Shown: positions 1 to 9,829 of the stretch, piece after piece
Numbering within the stretch: position 1 is the first letter of the stretch
Layout: every line of letters begins with the position of its first letter
Assembly (NCBI GenBank): GCA_011503125.2
Contig: WWBZ02000040.1
Span: 1,736,001-1,800,000, forward strand
Direction of reading: 5' to 3'
Length of the DNA: 64,000 nucleotides
DNA from: Botryosphaeria dothidea
Lineage: Eukaryota; Ascomycota; Dothideomycetes; Botryosphaeriales; Botryosphaeriaceae
The notes under the pieces: model-generated
Databases searched by the model: none
What the model was told of the DNA's origin: nothing
What the model saw: the letters and a program-made list of their open reading frames with translations, nothing else
Made by a program: the position numbers and the translations under genes

Positions 1-86
1 CAGATTCCTTCCTGCCTAAGGATGATGTCCGCGCCAGGAAAAGGCTTATACGTAGCTTCGTTGAGGGATTTGCGCTATTTTGCTAA
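1..86 (+). CDS. possible 3' end of a gene entering from the left
   Basis: Reading from base 3 there are 27 open codons ending with TAA at 84-86; the segment is rich in charged residues near its end (KDDVRARKRLIRSFVEG). It could be the C-terminus of a plus-strand gene whose body lies outside the window. It is too short to tell from chance, and no family is recognisable. Confidence 0.15.
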   Translation, partial: DSFLPKDDVRARKRLIRSFVEGFALFC

Positions 87-1174
87 TGTGCCCACTGCGC
101 TCGGCGGAGCGGCGAGTTTCGAAGCTTGGTATTGCTGCTGAGTTGTACATACTAGTCTCTGCGAGTCGTGTGGGTGTCTCAGTCGTAAGATGTCGCGCAA
201 ATCCACGAGGTGTCTTCATTGAAAGCGGTGAATGAGGTGGTGAAAGGGGGCTGGGCTAGCCTGTAAAGGAGAGACGTGTAGATCAGAGGCAATATGAGGC
301 TCGACGAAGTATTCGTGACTCGCAATGAGGCATGCATCTCTTGGAGGCAAGAAAAGGGGCCTTCAATCGGTAATGCGACAGAAACTTTGAAACTGACCCA
401 CACAAAATCGAAAATGCGGCACTTGATGTCGGGTTTCAAGCGCCCGGTGGCGCTGGCATGTTGCTGCGGGCCACTCTCGGGAAGTGTTGCAACAGAGAGA
501 CATCTCGAGCTTGAACCTCCGAAGGGTTCTGCTAAACCGCAACTCGCATAGATGAGCTGACATTTCGCTGCGAGACTTCGTGGCACGCTATCGATGGGCC
601 AACACACGGTAATTCTCTCGGCAATGCTGTTCGGCTCTACTTTAGTATGCAATGCAGGGGGAGTCTCCGAATTATGGATATCAACGAGATTCTCTGGGAA
701 GGCTACGCTTCAGTGGGCGACCTAAAGATCAGTGTAGCCTGTGTTTACAACTCTCGCCCCTTTTCCATTAGCACTCATGGCATGCAATGCGCTCCAATAT
801 CCCAGATAATGGCAATGAAGGAAATTTGGATGGAAGGTGAAGGATGAACATGAATGAATGAGACCAACGAATGACAAATGTCCTTGTCTTTGCCCCAAGG
901 TATCGACAACACAAATTTATACAAACACCACTGCCAATCTAGGCTTGACCGATGAGAAAGAATAGTTTCAAAGAACATAAAGTAAGGTCGCAAATTGAAA
1001 TTGAGAAAGCGGAAAGGGGGGTAGGAATAACAAGCTGTGCCAAGGTAGTGCCAGAGGCCAGATAGAAAAGACAAGCATATCGTCAAGAAAGGTAAGTAGG
1101 GGTGCCGTTGCCGAAAGCCTACTCCGCCTTCAGCACATTGGAGAAGGAGATCGGTCTTTCTCTCCAGCTCACTC
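87..1174. other. no supported gene (intergenic / 3' flank)
   Basis: The longest open frames here (about 157 codons on the minus strand at 179-652 and about 103 at 775-1086) show no motif, no plausible splice partners and no ATG-led domain. The region lies downstream of the minus-strand phosphatase and probably includes its 3' UTR. No RNA gene seen. Confidence 0.4.
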
Positions 1175-2638
1175 CTACGCTGCGGCAGCGTTTTGCCTCA
1201 GTTCAGCCTCGAGCTCCGATGCGAAGCGCGCAACCTTGGCATCGCGCTCGTCAGCTTCCGCTATCCCTCCGCTACGCTTGGCCTCCGCGCCTGCTCCGCC
1301 TTCCGCTCCGCCCTCCTCGCTGGATCCCCTGTCACTGCCTGTGATGCGTTTGAGAGGCGGCAGGCCTTCGCGCTCCCGCCACCGATCGATCCACTTGTCG
1401 CGCAGTGTCTCATAAATAAGAGCGAGCTGGGTCTCCTGCTGGACCATCATCATGCGTTGAGTGCGGAGGCTGTCCACCGTCTCTTCGACGGGATCCTTGC
1501 CTTCGGGCACCTCGTCAAGCGCCCCCTCAGCAAGCTCCGACAGAAGATGATCCAGGGCAATAAACGTCCCGCTGCGGCCCACCCCTGCGCTACAGTGAAC
1601 GATCCTGGGGTTGGTCTCGGACGCATTCTTCTCCCGAGACAGCGGTATCAGGCTCGCCAACATGTGCTTATGTGCGCCTTCCGGCACGCCAAAATCAGGC
1701 CAAACTGGCCACAGAATGTGCCAAACTTTCTTCGTCTCCCCAGACGCACGATCCTTAACTTCGAGCTCGCGGACGGTGGAGCGCGATCTCTCATCTTCAG
1801 ATACGGAGATTAGGTTGATTTCAAAGACGACGCTGTCACCAAACTCGTCGTGCTCATTCACGACCATATGCGGCGAGTCCAAGCTATCAGGGAAGTATTG
1901 GAAGCACTTCTCCCGACCGGCTTCGTAGAGCTGGGTCAGCATGACAATAACGGCCGGTGATTCACATTCGTGCCAAATCATTCGCCAGATATGGCTGTGA
2001 GTATTGTCCTTGGGTCCCTGACAGTGCGTTAATCTTATGCTGTCCTTCATCTGACTTTCCTGTCCAAGAACCCACCTGGGTCGCAACGTATTTCTTCACC
2101 GCGTCCCTTTGAGTTGCCCGCAGTTCGATTGGCGAGGCATTGATGTAATCATCATGGCCTTCGGGAACCTTCAACTGTACGCGATTGGCTGCAAAAGGAT
2201 CCACGTTCATGTAACGGTTGCGTTGAGCAGGAATGTTGCCGGTAATACGGTGCCATCTAGAAGGAGAGTTGGATTGCAGGGCGGCCTCGGCGAGGCGCTT
2301 CCGTTCTTGCCATCCAAGACTTTCGAACTTCTCACCGATTTCTGCGCACAGGGAAGTTAGTTCCTGACAGCAGCACAGTGCGCATGGCAGAGCTCAAGCA
2401 CACAAAAGAAGGTACATGACAACCTGCCTGTTTTCGACTGCCTCAAGAACCACGGCAACGGATACTCAATGCCATCCTCGGTGGAGCTCCTATCACCACC
2501 GCCCCGCGCCGACCCCGCCGGAGAGCTGCCTATGGACAAGGATGACACGGCGGCGGAGGAGCGTATACTATCGCGGGAGATGGAGCGCTTGGAGGAAGCG
2601 GGCGAGCCGGGGACTTCGAGCGGGGAGGAGGTCGACAT
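1175..2638 (-). CDS. protein tyrosine phosphatase, non-receptor class (Ptp1/Pyp-like)
   Basis: Predicted classical tyrosine-specific phosphatase of 439 residues, expected to dephosphorylate phosphotyrosine proteins in cytosolic or nuclear signalling. Exons run 2638-2428, 2341-2076 and 2017-1175; the sum is divisible by three. The start is the ATG at 2638 (MSTSSPLEVPGSP), which opens a Ser-rich disordered N-terminus. An N-terminal catalytic-domain segment ends in HRITGNIPAQRNRYMNVDP. Then come the substrate-loop piece DDYINAS, VATQGP (created across intron 2) and WPDFGVPE with the WPD-loop Asp. The P-loop HCSAGVGRSGT supplies the catalytic Cys and Arg, followed by QRMMMVQQETQ. The C-terminal tail of about 60 residues is Glu/Ala-rich. 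Intron 2 (2075-2018) is canonical; intron 1 (2427-2342) joins frames only with a GC donor. Which pathway it controls cannot be told. Confidence 0.9.
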
Positions 2639-3399
2639 GGCGGAGCGCTTGGAGAGTTGAGAGCGGGAACGTTTGCTCGCGGCTTTGCGCCGAAGCTCGC
2701 GGAGGTGATGCACGTTGGCGACGCGTGCTTGGGCGACACGCTGACGCTCTCCTTCAAGCCAATGGTGTCGCGCGCGCGGGCAAGGGGGCGACGGGGCGCT
2801 GAGGCCTGCGGCTGGCCGCACTCGGCGCGTTGACGGAGATATGGCGCGTATCTTCCTTGGTTGCTGATGGAGGTATGGTGGGAGCGCGGGGCCGGCCGAG
2901 GGCTACCAGATGGTGTTCGCGACTGCAGCGCGCAGGTCGGGGCACTTGGAAGCGCGGGTAGAGCGGCGCATGCGCGGTAGAGGGGATCGATAGGCGCAGT
3001 GGTGGGGGAGCGGGAGATTTGTGGCGGCAGCTGGCGTGCAGGGAGGGGAGAGGCTGGAGCGAGGGTCGCGGGCGGATTTAGGAGTGGTTTGTAATGCTGG
3101 ACAGGGCTTCAGGGCTCGGTGGCGGCGTCGGCGGTGGATTATAGACGGTGGTTCGAGAGGGCTAAATGTGCGGCTCGTGGGTGGTTGTAAATGCAAGGCT
3201 GTCCCGAGGCTGCGGCGCCTCGACCTTGTGCGCCGCCGCTGCACCGCCAGCTAAGCCTTTACCCGGATCTGCGCCGGCCCTATCGCTTGCCATATCGCCG
3301 CAACGTCCCCGCCGCCGCCGCAGACTAGACCTTCAACGCCTGCCAGCACACGCGACCCGCCGCCTGCCCAAGTGTGTTCGCAACGCGCACTGCGACAAC
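2639..3399. promoter_or_regulatory. divergent intergenic region between the phosphatase and the Mrx7-like gene
   Basis: About 760 bp of GC-rich DNA separates the two outward-facing starts. Open frames on both strands here are long because of GC content and carry no recognisable motif. It must contain both promoters and 5' leaders; no TATA-like or other defined element stands out. Confidence 0.35.
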
Positions 3400-3809
3400 A
3401 TGGTCTGGCTGCGCCTGCTCGAGGTTGGTTGGCCCCGTACGCCCGCGCCCTCGTTCTCGCCCATTAACTGCTGCCTTGTACAGGTCTGGGCCACCACCCG
3501 CGTGAGTAGCCACTGCTGAGCTGTGATCGCCACCAACTCTTCTGACTGCTGTTGATCCCAGCTCCTGTCGAGCCCTGCTTTTCACCGTGCTGTCCACAAT
3601 GTGTATCGGAGGTTCCACCGCCTGCGCCACGGCACCCCGATGGAAGAGATGGGAGGCACCAACATCGATCGCAACCGTGCGTATATCGCCGCCGCCGCCA
3701 CCGCCGCTGAAGCTCCCGCTGACCTGTTCGCCATCCAGAGGGCCCTTCGTTTCTCATGCACTTTATCGACGAAATAAAGGAACAGCTGCGAAGCCCCCCG
3801 CGCCGATGA
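3400..3809 (+). CDS. small Mrx7/DUF2638-like mitochondrial protein, four exons
   Basis: A gene hidden from simple ORF scanning. Exons 3400-3423 (24 nt), 3484-3501 (18 nt), 3562-3676 (115 nt) and 3739-3809 (71 nt) join through three GT..AG introns of about 60 bp and give a 75-residue protein with no internal stop. It starts MVWLRLLEVWATTR, continues through SPAFHRAVHNVYRRFHRLRHG and EEMGGTNID, and ends FIDEIKEQLRSPPRR. From memory, the 'SPxFHRxVxxVHR..RHG' pattern and the size resemble the fungal MIOREX component Mrx7 family, a small protein near mitochondrial gene-expression complexes. The gene call rests on four exons keeping one frame; the family name is inference. An upstream ATG extension is not excluded. 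Confidence 0.6.
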
Positions 3810-6800
3810 TGTCTACGCCGCCGCGGCGCGGACCATGACAACTACCAACAATCGCATTCATTTTACTGAGGGAAGGCGTTATGATACCAGGAGAATCAGG
3901 AGTTCGACGGATCCATCGGCATGAAAGCACATTGTGTCTTTAGGGGGATTTCCCTTGGCTCTCAGAAGGCGAGATGATGTTTGTCCGCCGGCGCATTACC
4001 GATCGCCGCTTCGTCTATGCACGCCCGCGGGGACATCAGCACACCAGACGATGCTTTTCCACACCGGCAAACTGGACATCTCCACTTTGTGGGTACCAAT
4101 AATAGTAGCGGCTGATCAATCTCGCCCACTTACACATGCTGTTTCCGGCACAAGACTCTCCACGTGGGATGCGTGTAGATAACACCATGCCAGCTATATC
4201 TATAGCATCACAACAGCATTCAGAGTATACCCTCGCCTGCCATGCTTGTTTGTGTTTTGAGCCTGTGTCTACATTGTTTGTAAGAAACTCGTCTTGTATT
4301 TCCTGTGGAAAACAATAATCCTTGGTGCAACTGGCTCGTAAATATGTCCTGCTAATCTTTTGATAACGTATAGGCATCCTCGGCTATGAGATTACAGGTG
4401 AGGTCGGCAGCGATTCTCAGGAAATGCCCCACTGTACACGCCCTTTCGTGCTCCAAGGAAGATTCTTACCCCTCCAATGTCCTCAATAACCACATTGATC
4501 TCACCGGCGATGGCGGAGGAGCTCAAAAATGTAGAAGTCGAATACATTTTCTTCGCAGCATATCTCCAGAAAGACTCGCGGGCGGAGAATGATGCCTCCG
4601 CGATTGCAACCAAATAGCCATTCACTACACAAAAATAAAACAAAATAGCTCTGCTACTAGAACCTTCCACTCCGCAAGGTACCTATAAGCTGTATGGCGC
4701 AGGAACCGTAGTATGACACCAATGCGATTCGAATCGAGAAGGAGATAACCCTGTAGATCACAAACCTGCGGGGTTTACATCTTAAGTTTCCGGTGGATAC
4801 GGTATGGGTTCGGAGGTTGCCCCACACACTGACCGTCTTGTTGTACGGGATTCTGGCTTTGCGTTTAATATACGGTACTGGATAGCTGAATGGCGGTATT
4901 TGCTTCATTTTTTGGTTTAACCATAATAACCCATGCTCCTTTCTCACTTAACAAGCGTACCCTCCTTGCTCCCATGTACTTCTCGCGCACAATCATACCC
5001 TTTTCTCAAGGCCCTGGCTTCATGTAGCACATACGAGCATGAAACAAGCTCACCGAGTTTCCTTTCGTTGAAAGGGCTCTTTATCTTCGTTCACCATTGC
5101 CACCGCCACTATCAGCCTTTCTCTGTCCCCAGTCCCTCATGACTCTCTCAACTTGTGCCCCTGGTGATCGTCGCCCATACCAGCGATGCCCCCTGTTTCT
5201 CAAAGAGCAACGTCATAAACTTGGCCACCTTGATCATTATCTACGCCGCCGTGCACCGCGAAGCTGAGACGCCGCTCCCTGTGTCCGAAACCTCGGTCCT
5301 GTGCGTGGGCGCTGCCGGAAGCGGAGTGAAGGTATTTGGGAAGATAGAGTTGACAGCGGTTGATTAGCTATGATCCTCCATTTCGAAAGTAAGAGACAAA
5401 GTAGAAAGGGCGCTCGATAGTCATCAAAAAGTAAATCATTGACTTTCTCCGCCCGAATATATCTATTGGAAGAATCAACATTGGCCAATGATGCAATCAC
5501 ATGTACTTCCCTCGTCGATATCAGCAATTCTCTCTCGTCGACTGCCGAGTACTCCACAGAAGAAAGTTTCTTTGTTCATGGCCCAGAATGAGCAATTGGT
5601 TTAAAAGCGCGTCAATGATCTCAAGCCAGTTTCGGCTCGGGTTGCGGGTGCTGTGTTCGGTGTTTTGGGGTAAGAGCAAGCGAGCACGCATACAGATCAC
5701 GGTGGCAGCATCGCCACGGGTTGAGAAGGGCTGAGACGTATATTTCACAGAAGCTTTGGAGTCAGCCATTGGAAGGAATGGCGTGCACACTATATTCCCG
5801 AATAGCCGTACTGGGTGAGGGCGCCGCACACAGGCGCAATTGGAAGCAACACCTGAAGGATAGAGGCGTTCGGTGACTTCAGAGTAGGACAGCATGATAA
5901 TTGAGTGATCTGAGAATAGTGAATGAAGTCCAACACACCCTCTGCTGATTTACTAAGCACTACGCCGCGGTGAAGCTGCGTTCTCATGCAGACGGTGACC
6001 TGTGGCCGATACTGCTACGTCATAAGCGGATCTCAGTCACCCATCAAACGCTCACATGCTATCCAAAACAGTATAAACTAGCCTAAAACAGACATGAGTG
6101 CGGCAGGCAACAGTAGAATAGCTCGTGTGCCTTCCTTTACTGTCAATGAACCCTGTACTGCACCCCGTGACGCCAAGCGAGGAATTAGTGCCTCAGTGGC
6201 CTTTATAACCCCCCCAACCCCTCTGTCCTGACACCTTTTTTCTCTCTTCATCTGCTCCCAATCTTCCGAGGACCATCCTGCATGTGAGGCTGGGCGGGAC
6301 GCAGCAAAAGGGAGCAAGCGGCTAAACCCATATTAAATTGTGCTGCTTGATCACCGGACTTTGAGCGAGGTACGGACGTCTGCCTCTGAAAATAACGCGT
6401 GGTCAGTGGTCTTCACAGCCCAGGGTCGAAAGGCTAGGTCTGCTGTGAGGAGCTCAGTGCTGGGCACTGGGTGGGTAAAAGACCGACAGGTCTTTCTTTT
6501 ATTAGATAGCAATGAGAGCTTTTCATGTTGACACTTCCCTCTATTCGCTTACACGGTGCTCCTCTGTGGTATTGGCTTGCTCTGCCTATATGATGTCCTG
6601 CCGCTTTCCAATGTGCTCTTCTGTCTCACCTTACCTACCCATGTCACCAGTAGATGTGCATGGTGTTGATGCACCGCACCTCGCCGTTGCTCAGTCGCCA
6701 ATCACCCACGGCAAATGTTCATACCTCTACACTTCACCGCTCTGCCGCCACACCTCACTTCCTCTATCTTCCTGCCCAGGTCTTAGCTACCGCACTCAAC

Positions 6801-6852
6801 CAACTTCAGCACGCCGCCATTTCGCATGACATATCCGTCGGTAGTATTGATA
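3810..6852. other. about 3 kb without a supported gene
   Basis: AT-richer than its neighbours. Short open frames occur, for example minus-strand segments around 5237-5557 and 5521-5895 that read like protein in patches, and a plus-strand patch at 5155-5330. None has a motif, and I could not splice them into a consistent model. They could be relics of a decayed gene. No tRNA, repeat array or transposon ends seen. Confidence 0.35.
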
Positions 6853-8172
6853 TTATCCGTTCAATGGATGCACTCCGAACTGACTCCTATCCCCCAACTT
6901 CACACCTGTCCTCTGCACTTCTTTCGCAAACGCCATGGCCTTCCGCTGCCATTCATCCAAGCCAATTTTCCCGTCCACCAGCGCCGCGACCAACTCCGCA
7001 TCATAAGCCGCCTGCGACGTACTCGCCGCCGTATGTGGCCTGAACCCCGCCAAAGCATCCTAAGCAACAAACGCGCATCAGCATATCACTTCTCATAAGC
7101 ACAAGGTAATTTTTGCTTACCCCCGTCAGTAGCAGCCTCCCATCCCAGAAGCTCGCCCTCTCCGCAATGACATCCGTAATGGCCTGCACGAACGGCGTGC
7201 CCGTCTTCTCCACCGCCTCTGCGAAAGGCGGTGGCAACTCACTCCGCGCCTTCACCTTGATACGCTCCCACACCTCATCCCGCACGCCGCCCGGCGGCAG
7301 CGTGATGCGGTGCATCTTACCATCGACGTCGGTCAAGACGTCGCGCAGCTCATCGCTGTCCTCCTCATAATTCACATACCAGACCCAGTTCATCAGACGT
7401 TCACCAGGGACAAGCGTTCCGCCACGTCCCGGGATGAGGTACGCGAGGATCTGCGTGCCGCTTTTGTGGTAGAAAGTGAACTTCTCGACCAGGGTGGAGG
7501 TCGAGAGCTCCGACTCTGGACAAGTGCCGCGCCAGGCGACGTAGCCGGCGTAGGCGCGCTGGACGGAGAAGAGGAGGAGCGCGCGGATGGTGCTGGAGGC
7601 GCCGTCGGCGGCGATGAGGAGGTCGGCCTCGGTCGTCTCGGGCGGGGCGTCTTGGTTGGTGGTGTCCTTTGTAGTGATGCAGACGCCCTGTTTAGGACCC
7701 AGGTCTTCGACGGAGGTCACGGTCCGGCCGTAGCGGTATTGGACGGTGCCGTCGGATTGCTCCTTGGGTGGAGGGTTGGCGTAGGAGCTCTTGACGCCGT
7801 CGAAGTTGGCGCGGAGAAGATGATAGACCAGGTCCCAGCTTGTCATCTTTTGGGCTCGTTGCTCATGGTCGATGACTTCGCCGGAGCGGTTGAGGTACTG
7901 GCGCGCATGGCTGGTAACGGCCAGGGGCGTGCGGGTACGGTCGTAGTGGTCAAAGAATTCCTGGGTATCGGAACCTGCTACTATGCCTGCTCCTTGATCG
8001 TGCATCAATGGCGTGAGGTTACGCTCTAGGACTGTTACGCAATGTCCGCGCCGGGAGAGAGCAATCCCGTTGAACAGGCCCCCAAGAGAGCCGCCCGCCT
8101 GGTTTAGCTTAGTATTTCAACCATGGGAGAATATGATTGACTTACCACCACAACATTTAACGGCCGAGGCAT
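6853..8172 (-). CDS. FAD-dependent monooxygenase, 2,6-dihydroxypyridine-hydroxylase-like
   Basis: Predicted 403-residue flavoprotein hydroxylase (group A, FAD/NAD(P)H). Exons are 8172-8146, 8098-7121 and 7059-6853, with introns of 47 and 61 bp. The 9-codon first exon (MPRPLNVVV) and the second exon create the dinucleotide-binding start, where the usual GxGxxG is replaced by GGSLGGL. Mid-protein is ADLLIAADGASSTIR (the DG motif). Splicing of the last intron builds LLLTGDALAGFRPHTAASTSQAA, the second FAD-binding GD motif, with PHTAAS characteristic of the 2,6-dihydroxypyridine 3-monooxygenase-like subfamily. Without that intron the frame runs into unrelated sequence. No partner gene of a pyridine or nicotine pathway lies next to it, so the substrate is unknown; a small N-heteroaromatic or phenolic compound is the family expectation. 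Confidence 0.88.
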
Positions 8173-8534
8173 CCTAAATTGAGCCTGCGTGTTGTTGAGC
8201 AGGATTCTTCGTAGCATGTGTTTATTAGTGAAGCAGATTCATTTGTAAGCTGGTATTGGATAATACGATGCTGCTTATCTAGCGCGAGTCACAGCAGTCC
8301 TACGACGTCATCGTAGTCAATCCCTGTAGAACTGCCGCTCATGCCATCAAATGCTGCACTGAGCAACTCCAATGGTAAAATAAATCCGAAGTGTCCATAA
8401 ATTGGGCGTGCACGGTTTTGGGATGTAGTCTCCAGGTTTTATAGTCAGAATTTACCAGGCGCGGGTTCATGCTTTCCCATTTAGCAGTGGCACATTCGTT
8501 GATATGGTCTACGGCTGCGCGAAGTATTGAGCCA

Positions 8535-9576
8535 CTAGTCTCTTGTGCTAGCTCCGTTTTCGTGCAGTAGCGGCGTACTCTCACTCGCGCCGTTTGCCTG
8601 CATTGCCAGAATTGGTCAAAAACTCTTTTTGGAGAGATTGGTAATGGAAGACTTACGTGATCCTGAGATCCAGCAGCCTGTGCCTTCTGCTCCTTCCTAT
8701 CCCTGAGCCAAAAGTAGATACCCATTCCAAGTAATACGCCCTGTAGACAGCCAGTCACAATATAAACACCCCAAGCGCTCCAACCAGATGCTCCGAGCCG
8801 GACCGCCAGACTAGTCGCAAACACAAAGCTCCCTGGTGTTTGAATGAGCATCATAGGGATACTCAAACTGTAGACATGTTGAAGCCTCCACGTCGTATGT
8901 ATCTGCGGAATGTATTGTATCGATGCGAGACAGGTAGCGGTGAGTCCCAGTATGTTGGCCCATAGCTGCAGCTTGTGCGGGAAGCGAGCGAGAAGGACAA
9001 CAGAGACCAAGAAGACGACGAAAAAGTGAACGATCGACAGGGCGACAACCAGGAGTGCCTGCTTGAAGGTGTATCGGTCATGGTGCTCTCCACCTTCTTC
9101 GGGGACTGTCGCGTCTTCACGAGGGAAGAAGACGAGGAAGAGAAGCATACTGCCAACGATCAGCTACCCTCATTATTACAAGTTGTCCAAGAGAGCCCAC
9201 ATCAGGAAGAAACAGCTCCATTGTACTCCAACTTGGGCGATTCCCAGAAGGGCAGCACCACAGGCGAAGCCATCGATTTCATCGCAGCAACCAATGTCTT
9301 CACGACTCCGAGGTAGGACAAGGATATTGGCGATGGCGCATGTACCGGAGGTAGTCCCTAGAAGCACAAACCATGGCGATAGGCCTTCCGACGTGCGTCG
9401 GAGAATGATCTTCGCATGCTGGGGGAGATATGAAACGAGGATGCCGACGAGGATGAAGCTTGAAGAGCTGTTAGCAACGGGCGGGGGCCTGCGGAATGTG
9501 AGGCGTACATGGAGACGGCGAAATTGCCGATGTCAGGATGAGCGAGCTTCTCACAGCGCTCGGTGAGGGCGTCCAT
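8535..9576 (-). CDS. PQ-loop repeat membrane protein (vacuolar/lysosomal-type transporter)
   Basis: Predicted 303-residue multi-pass membrane protein. Exons are 9576-9509, 9467-9180, 9149-8657 and 8597-8535; the total is 912 nt in frame. Two PQ-loop repeats are visible: LVGILVSYLPQHAKIILRR with GLSPWFVLLG near residue 30, and LGLTATCLASIQYIPQ with VYSLSIPMMLIQ in the second half. They are separated by hydrophobic segments and a charged loop (PREDATVPEEGGEHHDR). PQ-loop proteins of this type carry amino acids or other small solutes at lysosome-like organelles. The last exon gives ESTPLLHENGASTRD, and ESTPLL fits the acidic dileucine sorting signal (D/E)xxxL(L/I), supporting a vacuolar location. 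The intron between exons 2 and 3 would be only 30 nt. An upstream in-frame ATG at 9612 is an alternative start. Confidence 0.8.
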
Positions 9577-9829
9577 GGCTTGGGGTGGAGTTGAGAAGGA
9601 GTCGGCCAGCACCCTGATGAGATGGCATGGCGTAGGGGGAGGATAAAGTGGTGGCAGGTGACCGCGTCTGCGTTGTCCAAGCTCAAGCTGCCCCGGCCGC
9701 AGGTACGCGCCTGCAGCACGTCACTGCATGACTCAGGAAGCCGCGGGGAACGTCGTGAAACTCCACGAACCGCCGTCGCCGCATTTTGAATTTGACAGCA
9801 TTCCAAGTCGCTCAACCCCCAAGCCCAAA
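9577..9829. promoter_or_regulatory. bidirectional promoter region, PQ-loop gene / TYW1
   Basis: About 250 bp between two divergent ATGs (9576 minus, 9830 plus). Both genes must start transcription within or close to it. No clear TATA box seen. Confidence 0.5.

Noticed and set aside
1193..1813. 206-codon plus-strand frame
   Set aside because: Lies entirely opposite the tyrosine phosphatase catalytic domain.
5155..5895. protein-like patches on both strands
   Set aside because: Could not be joined into one frame with valid splice sites and match no family I know; noted only as possible relics.
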